This document shows, piece by piece, positions 16,068 through 24,605 of a DNA stretch of 64,000 nucleotides. Within the stretch, counting starts at the first letter, position 1. Each line of letters opens with the position of its first letter. Below the pieces are notes generated by a model that worked only from the letters and a program-made list of their open reading frames with translations, made no database searches and was not told the DNA's origin. The position numbers and the translations under genes are program-made. This DNA comes from Chitinophaga niabensis (GTDB lineage Bacteria > Bacteroidota > Bacteroidia > Chitinophagales > Chitinophagaceae), in the NCBI RefSeq assembly GCF_039545795.1, contig NZ_CP154260.1:5027001-5091000 (forward strand), in the 5' to 3' direction.

Positions 16068-16789
16068 ATAATTATCTGTTTTAAACTTTCCGCCACTGTA
16101 GTGGCATTCAACTTAGCACCTTCTTTACTGGTATGGGTATGGTCCCCGATAAAAAGTGGTTTCACCTTTTCAGCCCCCATGGCATCATACTTATCTGCGA
16201 TGTTATTATTGAGGTCGATAAAAAAAGTGCCCGTGGCAACAGCTACTTCTTTCGCCCATTTACCATAATCATTATTAGCGCGGTTCACTTTTCCTTCTTT
16301 CCAGTTATCCCTTGGAACAGGAGAGCAGATAATGGGAATAGCGCCTTTTGCTTTGGCATCTGTCACATACTTCCGCAAATACGCACCATAGGTGTATACC
16401 ACCTCCTGCTGTTTGCGGATGGGGTTGTAGATCTCTTTGCTTTCATCCCCGATGCCTTTGATAGAGCCCCTGGCCCTGGAAGTATCGTCCAGCGCACCGC
16501 CGTCATTATGCCCGAACTGAATGAGTACATAATCGCCGGGCTTCAGTACTGCCAGGATACGTTCCCATCTTCCTTCTGTGATAAAAGTGCGGCTGCTTCT
16601 TCCGCCGATGGCATGGTTTTCTATTTTGATCTGTGTGGAATCAAAATGATCAGCGAGGAAACTGCCCCAGCCCCATTGTTGTGCACTGCCATTTTTCACA
16701 GTAGAATCACCGATGATAAAGAGCACCGGTCTTTCTTTTACTTGAACAAAAGATGCTACTAGGTATAGCATCCAAATTTTTATCTGCAT
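16064..16789 (-). CDS. CE12 rhamnogalacturonan acetylesterase
   Basis: A 241-residue SGNH-fold esterase that removes acetyl groups from galacturonic acid residues of rhamnogalacturonan. Block I IIGDSTVKNG (Ser), block II NHAIGGRSSRTF, block III LIQFGHND, block V FIGDHTHTSKEGA (Asp and His). The N-terminus (MQIKIWMLYLVASFVQV) is a short hydrophobic leader, so export is likely but less certain than for its neighbours. It overlaps PL11 by 10 bp and GH105 by 4 bp. A second CE12 of different architecture is at 42956-44275. Confidence 0.92.
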   Translation of the reverse strand: MQIKIWMLYLVASFVQVKERPVLFIIGDSTVKNGSAQQWGWGSFLADHFDSTQIKIENHAIGGRSSRTFITEGRWERILAVLKPGDYVLIQFGHNDGGALDDTSRARGSIKGIGDESKEIYNPIRKQQEVVYTYGAYLRKYVTDAKAKGAIPIICSPVPRDNWKEGKVNRANNDYGKWAKEVAVATGTFFIDLNNNIADKYDAMGAEKVKPLFIGDHTHTSKEGAKLNATTVAESLKQIII

Positions 16790-18618
16790 AACTGAATATT
16801 TGGTTTGGGTGGCTGCTTCATCCCTTCTCCCATATGAAAACCGGTATGCGGAGGCTGATTGTATGCCACATTCTGCCAGGCTATACTTAATCGGTATTGC
16901 GGATCCTGCATGAGCGTATAGAATTTTTTATTGGTGGGGATGGTAGTTGAAAAGATGCGCAGCTCCTTACTGTCTGTTGTGCGGTAGATCACTTCTTCGC
17001 GCCAGTCGCCCAAAATATCAGCAGACAATACAGGATTGGATTTAGTGCCGTTATTGCGTACACAGTTATATCGACTGGCCTCCAGCAGTTTGGTGGTTGT
17101 ACTGGTTTCATACATCCATTTCTCTACGGAAGTGCCGTTAAGTATTTCACTGAGCACATCTCCATCCCAATAGATGCCCATGTTACAGGCCGGTGTGCGT
17201 TCTGCTATCTTATTCCCTTTTGCATCAAAAAGCCCCATGATACCGGCACCTGCTACCCAACATTCGTAACCCGGATACCGGGGATCAATATCCAATGCCA
17301 ATCCACGGCCGGGGCCTTCCCCATCATCCCCTGCTTTCACGGAAGCTTTTTTCCAGATCACTTCTCCGGTACGCGCATCTCTGAAACTCGCACCGGCATC
17401 CCCGAAGCGTTCCTGTATATCAAATACCTCCAGCCCCGGACGCGCAGGATCAAGGTCTGTTACATGTAAGGCATCGCCATGTCCGAGCCCCGTAGAATAC
17501 AATCCCTTTCCGTTATCATCAATGGTCATGGCACCGAATATGATCTCATCTTTCCCATCTGCATCCACATCGGCTACAGAGAGATTATGATTTCCCTGCC
17601 CCCTGTAAGCACGGTTCGCACCTCCGGGTTCATCACTGTCAAAAGTCCAGAGTGGCGTAAGTTGCCCGTTGCGGAAATTCCATGCACTGAGCACGGTACG
17701 GGTATAATATCCGCGGGACATGATCAGACTGGGCTGTTTACCATCCAGGTAAGCAACACAGGCAAGGAAACGATCTACGCGGTTACCATTTCCATCGCCC
17801 CATACCTCTTTTAGTTCACTACCCATAGGTTGTAATGAGGTATGCCGTGACGGAATGTAATTCACCGTTGCCAAAGCTGCCCCTGTTAGTCCACTGAAGA
17901 CCGTGAGGAATTCAGGACCGGCTAAGATGTATCCTCTTTCATTCCGCCAGTCTTTAGAGGAATCACCAATTACTTTCCCCACACCATCCATCGTACCATC
18001 TGCTGTTTTCATCGCCACTTCCGCTTTACCATCCCCATCCAGGTCATACACCATGAACTGTGTATAGTGTGCCCCTTCGCGGATATTCCTGCCAAGCCGG
18101 ATCGTCCACAGTAATGTACCATCCAGTTTGTATGCCTGAAATACAGGAGGGTCTGTAATACCTGCCTGTGAATTATCTTTACCTCTGCCGGCAACATGCA
18201 GGATGATCTCGTATTCTCCATCGCCATCCACATCTCCTACAGATGCATCGTTGGCATGATAACCCGGAGGTAATTGCAGCGGGACAGATATGTAAGGCTG
18301 CCCGCCTGCTTTCTTCTTAAATATTTTACTGCGTTCTTTCTCTGCCCTGATCTCATAGTTGTAGGCCTTTGCAGTATCAGCAGTCATATCCTCAAATGAT
18401 GTTACATCGGTAATGGGTTTTGCATTTATCTTTTCACCGTCCCGGTAAACGGAAAAGGCTATTCTTTCTTCATCGGATACAAGGGAGCGCCAACTGATGA
18501 AATTACTGCCATTAGGCATGGAAATAGCTACCACCCCACGGTCCAGGCACTCCATTTGCCGTTGGGCAGATGCGCTGAGGCTAACAAACAGGTATAACAG
18601 GATGAAAGTACTTTTCAT
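16780..18618 (-). CDS. PL11 rhamnogalacturonan lyase
   Basis: A 612-residue YesW-like lyase that cleaves the Rha-(1,4)-GalA backbone of rhamnogalacturonan-I by beta-elimination. Signal peptide MKSTFILLYLFVSLSASAQ, then RQMECLDRGVVAISMPNG, the usual start of the domain, and an eight-bladed propeller carrying many Ca-binding DxDxDG loops (DVDGDGEYEI, DLDGDGKAEV, DVDADGKDEI). The C-terminal part has VLSADILGDWREEVIYRT and the MQDPQYRLSIAWQNVAYNQP motif typical of PL11. Length fits the family (about 590-620). It abuts GH28 by one base and overlaps CE12 by ten. Confidence 0.96.
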   Translation of the reverse strand: MKSTFILLYLFVSLSASAQRQMECLDRGVVAISMPNGSNFISWRSLVSDEERIAFSVYRDGEKINAKPITDVTSFEDMTADTAKAYNYEIRAEKERSKIFKKKAGGQPYISVPLQLPPGYHANDASVGDVDGDGEYEIILHVAGRGKDNSQAGITDPPVFQAYKLDGTLLWTIRLGRNIREGAHYTQFMVYDLDGDGKAEVAMKTADGTMDGVGKVIGDSSKDWRNERGYILAGPEFLTVFSGLTGAALATVNYIPSRHTSLQPMGSELKEVWGDGNGNRVDRFLACVAYLDGKQPSLIMSRGYYTRTVLSAWNFRNGQLTPLWTFDSDEPGGANRAYRGQGNHNLSVADVDADGKDEIIFGAMTIDDNGKGLYSTGLGHGDALHVTDLDPARPGLEVFDIQERFGDAGASFRDARTGEVIWKKASVKAGDDGEGPGRGLALDIDPRYPGYECWVAGAGIMGLFDAKGNKIAERTPACNMGIYWDGDVLSEILNGTSVEKWMYETSTTTKLLEASRYNCVRNNGTKSNPVLSADILGDWREEVIYRTTDSKELRIFSTTIPTNKKFYTLMQDPQYRLSIAWQNVAYNQPPHTGFHMGEGMKQPPKPNIQLCR

Positions 18619-20027
18619 TATTCTCCGGTTTGAATGGATAGGGAATTCGTAACGCTGATGGGTTTGTTATCCGTTGCTTTTAGTTTTGAATTAGTGATCT
18701 TCCAGCCTTGTGCAAAATCTATTGTGCCCATAGTATTGGCTTCGATCTCTATTTTATCGAACTGGAAATTCTCCAGCAAGGAGGCATTGAGACCAGCCGC
18801 ACTGATGATGCGTTTTACACCTACTGCTTTAATATTGCTCACATAAATATTCCTGAAATGCGGGATGCCCTTTGCAGGGTCTACCTTTTGCAGCATGGTT
18901 TTCCAATGTGCGGGAATAGAGTCTGGATGAAACTTTTCCGGCAGCGTGGAGTAGCTGTACGTAGGGTTCCAGTTCATAGTGAAATGGAAAGCATTACCTA
19001 CACTATCCAGCGTAATGTTGCGGAAATAGATATCTTCTACAATACCACCACGGGTGGTGGCAGATTTAATATGAAATCCGTTGCCCGTTCCTTTGGCAAT
19101 AAGGTCTGTAGCCAATACATGACGGATGCAGCCAGAGGTTTCACTGCCCAGTGTTAAAAGGCCGCCGCCTTTACGGGCAATACACTTCCTGATCACAACA
19201 TATTCTGTAGGGCGGTTCACACGAAGTCCGTCCCAATCCCTTCCAGCTTTCAGGCAGAAGTCATCATCATTACAGTCAATATCACAGTTCTGGATCAATA
19301 CCCAGGAAGAAGAATCCACATCAATACCATCTGTGCTGGGCCCTTTCCCATCCTCATTATTCCGGATGATCAATCCATCTGCCGTAATGCGGGTGGAATA
19401 TAACAATTGCACTGTCCAGAAACCGGCATTTTTCACGGTCACTTCTTTCAGCGTTACATCTGCGGAATTTTGCACCAGGATGGTACGCACCCGTTTAGCA
19501 TCATAATCTACGATCCAACGCAGGCCCTGAGGCTCGTACTCTTCCTTACGCATCCGCCAGTATTTATCCCAGCAGAACTTGCCTCTTGCATTGATCACGC
19601 CGCTGCCGGTTAAGGCTGCATTCTTTGCATTGAGGATATTGATCATCGCCGCAGGCCATCTCATTTCAATACCGGCAATACGGGTATCCAGGTCAGGATA
19701 ATCTGCAAAATCCTGTGAACCCAGCAAGGTCACGCCTTTATCAAGACGCAGGTGTACGTTACTTTTGATGAAGATGGAACCCGTAACATAAGCACCCGGT
19801 TTAAAAACTACAATACCCCCACCTTTTGCGGCACAATCATCAATTGCTTTCTGAATGGCTTTTGTATTGATGGTAACAGTATCACTTACCACGCCGTAGT
19901 CATTCGCGGTAAAGACCTTTTTGGAGGAAGGGAAGCTAACCGCCCCCACTTTATCTGCCCAGGCCAGGTTTTGCGCATGCAGTAACTGCGTTGCGCAGGT
20001 GATCAGGATCGTGAAGAGTATTTTCAT
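18618..20027 (-). CDS. GH28 polygalacturonase-family rhamnogalacturonan hydrolase
   Basis: A 469-residue right-handed beta-helix enzyme with signal peptide MKILFTILITCATQLLHAQ. GH28 landmarks: STDGIDVDSS (general NTD site), CNDDDFCLKAG (double Asp site), and HIKSATTRGG (RIK site). The usual GHG is replaced by LGSETSG, a variation common in exo-acting or unsaturated-end-specific bacterial members. Hydrolysis of GalA-Rha bonds in the backbone, or of unsaturated GalA ends, is most likely; homogalacturonan activity cannot be excluded. It starts 2 bp after the O-acetylesterase stop in the long operon. Confidence 0.92.
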   Translation of the reverse strand: MKILFTILITCATQLLHAQNLAWADKVGAVSFPSSKKVFTANDYGVVSDTVTINTKAIQKAIDDCAAKGGGIVVFKPGAYVTGSIFIKSNVHLRLDKGVTLLGSQDFADYPDLDTRIAGIEMRWPAAMINILNAKNAALTGSGVINARGKFCWDKYWRMRKEEYEPQGLRWIVDYDAKRVRTILVQNSADVTLKEVTVKNAGFWTVQLLYSTRITADGLIIRNNEDGKGPSTDGIDVDSSSWVLIQNCDIDCNDDDFCLKAGRDWDGLRVNRPTEYVVIRKCIARKGGGLLTLGSETSGCIRHVLATDLIAKGTGNGFHIKSATTRGGIVEDIYFRNITLDSVGNAFHFTMNWNPTYSYSTLPEKFHPDSIPAHWKTMLQKVDPAKGIPHFRNIYVSNIKAVGVKRIISAAGLNASLLENFQFDKIEIEANTMGTIDFAQGWKITNSKLKATDNKPISVTNSLSIQTGE

Positions 20028-20029
20028 GT

Positions 20030-21526
20030 TTAGTTCTTTCCTTCTGTGGTTTGCTTCCAGTTATCCGTTTTGAAGGGCGATGCCGGAAGGCCTTCTTTAT
20101 TAAAAAGATTCGGATGCGGGAAGTTCCTCCAGGCGAAACGTACTGCGGCAGGCTGCTGTACCCCATCATGCCATACCAAGATCGTATTCCCTTCTATCTT
20201 TGCCATTGCGGGAACAAACTGCTGATCATTTCCCGCGATCATAAATTCCTGTAAGGGACCATCTTTTGCCTGCAAACCATCTGCATGGTCAAAAGAGATA
20301 CGTATCTTATTACCTTCTATTTTGGAAGCGGCATACAAAGGCCCGGAAACAACCACCTTCTTCCCATATTCATACTTCAAAGCCCAGCGGGAAAGTCTTT
20401 CTCCCACCAGCTTTTTATTGCGCGGATGGATATCCAGTGAATCGCCGTTATCTGTGGTTACCACCATGCCGGTATGTTTCACGGTCCTGTGAGTATAGAA
20501 CTGTGCGTCTCTGATCTCAGGGCTCTGACCACGATGCGGAGAGATCTGCACAAAGTAGAAAGGCAGGTTTTCGTTCTTCCAGTCTTTCCGCCAGCTGTCT
20601 ATCATAGCCGGAAAAAGCCGGCGGTATTGATAAGCACGGTCCGAATTGGATTCTCCCTGGTACCAGATCACACCTTTCAAAGTATAGTTCACGATCGGCG
20701 CGATCATACCATTGTATAATTTGTAGGGTCCTTTACTGTTGTTAGGCCCCATGGGTTCCCTGGGTGCTGCACCTTTTTTGCTGCTGGTATCTGCCCGCCA
20801 CTTTTCCATTACCAGTTTATGTTTGGCAATCGCTTCCGGGTATTCTGTCAACTGCTGACGGAAGCGGTCCATGATCACTTTGAAATCTTTATCGTTCTCT
20901 AATACTTCCTGTTTTGTCCAGGATTCCGCCGGTGTGCCGCCCCAGGTGGAATTGATGATACCAACGGGATAACCTGTTTCTCTCAAGATCTCTTTCGCGA
21001 AATAATAAGCCACGGCGGAAAAGGTATCTACTGTTTGCGGGGAACATACTTTCCACTTACCGGAAAAATCCTCCTGCGGTTCATTGGCCACTTTATTCCC
21101 AACATCTATCATACGAATGTTGGGGTAATTGGCACCCGCGATCTCCTGCTCGTAGTTCAATACACCTGTGTAATTATTATTCTGCCGTACTACCACAAAT
21201 TCCATGTTGGATTGTCCGGATGCCAGCCATACTTCTCCCAGTAATACATTCTTTATTTCTACATCATTGAAGCGTAACGTATAAGGCCCGCCTGCTTTAC
21301 CTGTTTTCATCCGCACTGCCCATTTACCTGCTGCGTCTGCTTTTGTGCTTTGAGCCCCTTTTGACCAGTTTGCTTCTACTTTCACGGCTTCCCCGGGTTT
21401 AGCCCATCCCCATAGTGTAACGGTGCTTTGCTGCTGCAGTACCATATTATCACTGATGATCGCGGGAAGTTTCACCTGTGCCATTGCCGGAAGGCCCAGC
21501 AATAAAAAAAATATCAACCTGTACAT
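20030..21526 (-). CDS. Sialate O-acetylesterase-family (SASA) carbohydrate esterase
   Basis: A 498-residue exported esterase (signal peptide MYRLIFFLLLGLPAMAQ). Family motifs: LGEVWLASGQSNMEF with the nucleophilic Ser, GVIWYQGESN, and the late GDSLDIHPRNK segment with the Asp-His pair. An N-terminal beta-sandwich (VTLWGWAKPGEAVKV) precedes the catalytic domain. 'Sialate' is the family name; in a pectin operon the substrate is more likely acetylated pectin or side-chain sugar. Gaps to both neighbours are two bases or less, so it belongs to the single transcript. Confidence 0.9.
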   Translation of the reverse strand: MYRLIFFLLLGLPAMAQVKLPAIISDNMVLQQQSTVTLWGWAKPGEAVKVEANWSKGAQSTKADAAGKWAVRMKTGKAGGPYTLRFNDVEIKNVLLGEVWLASGQSNMEFVVVRQNNNYTGVLNYEQEIAGANYPNIRMIDVGNKVANEPQEDFSGKWKVCSPQTVDTFSAVAYYFAKEILRETGYPVGIINSTWGGTPAESWTKQEVLENDKDFKVIMDRFRQQLTEYPEAIAKHKLVMEKWRADTSSKKGAAPREPMGPNNSKGPYKLYNGMIAPIVNYTLKGVIWYQGESNSDRAYQYRRLFPAMIDSWRKDWKNENLPFYFVQISPHRGQSPEIRDAQFYTHRTVKHTGMVVTTDNGDSLDIHPRNKKLVGERLSRWALKYEYGKKVVVSGPLYAASKIEGNKIRISFDHADGLQAKDGPLQEFMIAGNDQQFVPAMAKIEGNTILVWHDGVQQPAAVRFAWRNFPHPNLFNKEGLPASPFKTDNWKQTTEGKN

Positions 21527-21527
21527 G

Positions 21528-22451
21528 CTACTGATTTAATTTATTAAACTCATCTTTTGTTACCACGAATATGCTTCCATGTCTCAGGCCTTTTGGCAGA
21601 GAGATCTTATCTGTTACATCTGTCCAGTTTTTCCCGCCAGTGGATTCAATGGCACCATACTTATGATCTCTGTACTTATCAAAATATACCAGCCACTTTC
21701 CTTTCATCTTCAGAACCGTAGGGCCCTCTGCCCAGTAATTCCCGGTAATGGGCGCAGAGGGTTTGCTGTAAGGGCCTGCCAACTGCTTACTGGTGGAGAT
21801 ACGGATGTTCTTCTGCGGCGGCGTTCTTGTTTCATCTTTCAGGAACATGATGTATTCTTTGCCATTAGGAACAATAGTGGCATCAATTACATTGAAGCCA
21901 TGATCGTATAAAAGTTTTGCAGGACTGAACTGCTTAAAATCCCTGGTAGTCACATAGTACATCCGGTGATTATACTGATCGTCACCAGTTCCTTCTCCTG
22001 CTTTGAACCTCCCCGGGATAGTAGTGGCCCAGTAGATCATGTATGTTTTGTTCTTTGCATCGTAAGTTATTTCAGGCGCCCAGCAATTCCGTGTATCTGG
22101 CTCCTTTGCCATTACGGGAATATCCTGCTGTGCAGACCAATGGATCAGGTCATCGGAGGAAGCATAACCAATGCTTTGCTCATTCCAGCTCACCGTCCAT
22201 ACCATATGGAATTTACCATCTGCGCCACGGATGATGCAGGGGTCGCGCATGAGCTTATCCTTTCCGGCTGTTGGCGTAAGGAAAGACCGGTCGTTCTTAA
22301 GAGCTTTCCATGTATAGCCATCCATGCTATAAGCGAGATGCAAACCATCCTGCCCATTGTCTTTGAAATAGGAAAAGAGATATACTGAATCCTGAGCAGT
22401 AGCAGCCTGCATCATCAGTAATAAAAAAAGTGCGCAACAGATCTTTTTCAT
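21528..22451 (-). CDS. GH43-like five-bladed propeller glycosidase
   Basis: A 307-residue exported protein (from ATG 22451: MKKICCALFLLLMMQAATAQ). The frame extends upstream to 22523 but without signal-peptide character. Propeller motifs: YFKDNGQDGLHLAYSMDGYTW, LMRDPCIIRGADGKFHMVWT, CWAPEITYDAKNKTYMIYW, WAEGPTVLKMKGKWLVYFD. These fit the GH43/GH117-like superfamily. Several bacterial members of this sub-branch act on arabino- or galacto-oligosaccharides, and some lack the classical triad. RDP and the Glu of WAPE or AEGP are candidate catalytic residues. It may trim arabinan or galactan side chains of rhamnogalacturonan-I. Confidence 0.8.
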   Translation of the reverse strand: MKKICCALFLLLMMQAATAQDSVYLFSYFKDNGQDGLHLAYSMDGYTWKALKNDRSFLTPTAGKDKLMRDPCIIRGADGKFHMVWTVSWNEQSIGYASSDDLIHWSAQQDIPVMAKEPDTRNCWAPEITYDAKNKTYMIYWATTIPGRFKAGEGTGDDQYNHRMYYVTTRDFKQFSPAKLLYDHGFNVIDATIVPNGKEYIMFLKDETRTPPQKNIRISTSKQLAGPYSKPSAPITGNYWAEGPTVLKMKGKWLVYFDKYRDHKYGAIESTGGKNWTDVTDKISLPKGLRHGSIFVVTKDEFNKLNQ

Positions 22452-22535
22452 CTTGCTAAGGTTAAAGCCGTTAATTGTGTGTATCAACAATGAATATAAT
22501 ACTTTATCATGCTGCAAGGGCAAAGAGCAGAAGCA

Positions 22536-24605
22536 CTAAAACATTCTTTGCAAGCCTTCCCATTTTATTTTCCATTTACCATTTGGAGGAAAACCAATAT
22601 TACCCCGCCGGTCAGCATCCGTTCCTGTACACATCATTGCCACAGCACTGAGCAATCCGCCATTTCCGGGGAGGTAGATCGTTAATCTTTCATCCTGGTA
22701 GTTATGTCCGTTTAAGAGATAAGTATTGGTGCGGATGGGCATCATCAATGCATCCAGGGCTTTTTCCGGCCAGTGTAGCCTTGCAGCCGTCATGGCTACC
22801 AAAGGAAAATCCCATCCCCAGGTATTGTTCCATTTCCATTTGTCCCATACCATTTTCAAAGTGTTCTTCATGATAATAGTATCCAACTTATTCGCAGCAG
22901 GGATGGTGGCAAAGGCCGCCAGTACGGCAGGATGGTCTGCCAGATAACGTTCATTGGTATAACAATCCGGTGTACTTTCTGTAGCCAGGTATACCTTGTC
23001 TTTTTGCGGCAAGGGAGCCAGGCTGTCTATTACCTGCTGCCACTTGGGGTCTCTTGGCAAGCCCAGCCTTCTGCGCCATTGCTGCGCCATATTCAAAGCC
23101 CAATGCCAGTAAGCCAGTTCATATGTTGGATTAAACGTGGTAAGCGGATCAAAACATTCCTGTGCAGGAATTAATCCTTTTCCCAGGTTGTATTTTTTTG
23201 TTTGCGGATCGAACGTAGGGTAAGATGCCATGAAATCTGCCGTAGCAAACAGCAGATCTTTGTACTTCTGCAAAGCTTTTTTATCCTGGCGGTACAGCAT
23301 TTCCGCCATATAGATAAAGTGCGGTTGCTGCCAGATCAGGAAAGCGCCAACGGAAGAAGGGGATTCATTGCCTTCGTGGTCTGTCATTTTCTGCCAGCGT
23401 AAGCCTTCATAGCCCTGGCGTTTTGCCAGCAGCTTTGCTTTCTCTGCTACTTTAAAATACCAGTCAAGACTTCTCTCCATCAATTCCGGCCGGCCCCATT
23501 GTGCAAAATGCACCGCGTGCCACCAATGCATTTCAAGATGTGGTTTGCCATACCAGCTGTTGTAGGTAAGCCCTGTTTCCTGTGGCGGGAAACCACCAGA
23601 GCATTGTATCTTAGTAAGGTACTGTGATAACACAACCCTCCTTTCCAACTCATGCGCCCTTGGGTCTGTACTCCCTGCAAGATCCACAGCACCACCACTG
23701 TTCCAGAATCTGGCCCAGGCTGTGCTGTTATATGATCGAATGGATGAAAATGTATTGAGGGCAGCAGCTAATGGCTGCGAAGAAAAGCGCAGCACCAGGT
23801 CAAATACCTTCTGTTTCTTCGGAATGATCCACACAGTTTGTTTTGTACGCCGCATACGTCCGGCAGCGGAAACCTGTATGAAATGTTTTGCGTTGCCAAT
23901 AGTCATGGGGGCTGCATACAAAACAGATTCCACAGGTTTCTCTTTATCTTCCTTTCCCCAGTTCACCCCCATATCTTTCCATTGCCCCGTAGGTTCCGGT
24001 ACGCGTAAACGTATTTTCAAACGCCCCTGCTGCAACAAGGAAGAGGTAATACTAAAAGCTACGCCATCCTCCAACTGGTCCCCTACAGTGATCACTTTCA
24101 CCGTATCTCCTTCCACCGTGAACCGGCTGCTGATCTCCCCTGTCCATACATCCAGCTGCTGATCGATGTTCTGAATATCCTGCAACACAGCGAGGGACCC
24201 ATTTTTTTTAGTGATCTCCATCGCCACATTCCCTAATTGCAAACGATGCGGATTAGCGCGGAAATATTCCACGGCAGGTGATTTTGTTTGTACGGAATAG
24301 GAAACTTTCCTTCCCGCAAGATCATAATCCTTCAATGTTTCCTCAAAGCGGTAATTTCCGGGCTTAGTTTCCCAGCCCCACACGGATTGCGTACCTAATG
24401 GCACGCCGGCGGCATAATATTCCGGAAAGCTTTGCAGGCCCGTAACATCTACCGTAAAAGCAAAATTTCCATTACCTACGGAAAGGGAAGACAAGGGATC
24501 TGCCTTACTGATATGCACGGTATGACGCTGTACAACCTCCTTTCGGTTGATCTGTGCTATTGCATTTGTATGGAACACCAGAAAAAGGATTATCAATTTC
24601 TTCAT
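22536..24605 (-). CDS. Six-hairpin glycosidase-fold protein, family uncertain
   Basis: A 689-residue exported protein (signal peptide MKKLIILFLVFHTNAIA). It has an N-terminal beta-sandwich (LSSLSVGNGNFAFTVDVTGLQ) and a C-terminal (alpha/alpha)6 barrel with GLTYNSWYGKPHLEMHWWHAVHFAQWGRPELMERSL split over residues 370-410, EGLRWQKMTDHEGNESPS, then a late WKWNNTWGWDFPLVAMTAARL and LLNGHNYQDERLTIYLPGNGGLL. The layout recalls GH65/GH95/GH63-type proteins, and YGKPHLEMHWWH carries a likely catalytic Glu, but I cannot place it in a named family. It overlaps the GH106 gene by 4 bp, so it probably acts on a linkage next to L-rhamnose. Confidence 0.75.
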   Translation of the reverse strand: MKKLIILFLVFHTNAIAQINRKEVVQRHTVHISKADPLSSLSVGNGNFAFTVDVTGLQSFPEYYAAGVPLGTQSVWGWETKPGNYRFEETLKDYDLAGRKVSYSVQTKSPAVEYFRANPHRLQLGNVAMEITKKNGSLAVLQDIQNIDQQLDVWTGEISSRFTVEGDTVKVITVGDQLEDGVAFSITSSLLQQGRLKIRLRVPEPTGQWKDMGVNWGKEDKEKPVESVLYAAPMTIGNAKHFIQVSAAGRMRRTKQTVWIIPKKQKVFDLVLRFSSQPLAAALNTFSSIRSYNSTAWARFWNSGGAVDLAGSTDPRAHELERRVVLSQYLTKIQCSGGFPPQETGLTYNSWYGKPHLEMHWWHAVHFAQWGRPELMERSLDWYFKVAEKAKLLAKRQGYEGLRWQKMTDHEGNESPSSVGAFLIWQQPHFIYMAEMLYRQDKKALQKYKDLLFATADFMASYPTFDPQTKKYNLGKGLIPAQECFDPLTTFNPTYELAYWHWALNMAQQWRRRLGLPRDPKWQQVIDSLAPLPQKDKVYLATESTPDCYTNERYLADHPAVLAAFATIPAANKLDTIIMKNTLKMVWDKWKWNNTWGWDFPLVAMTAARLHWPEKALDALMMPIRTNTYLLNGHNYQDERLTIYLPGNGGLLSAVAMMCTGTDADRRGNIGFPPNGKWKIKWEGLQRMF

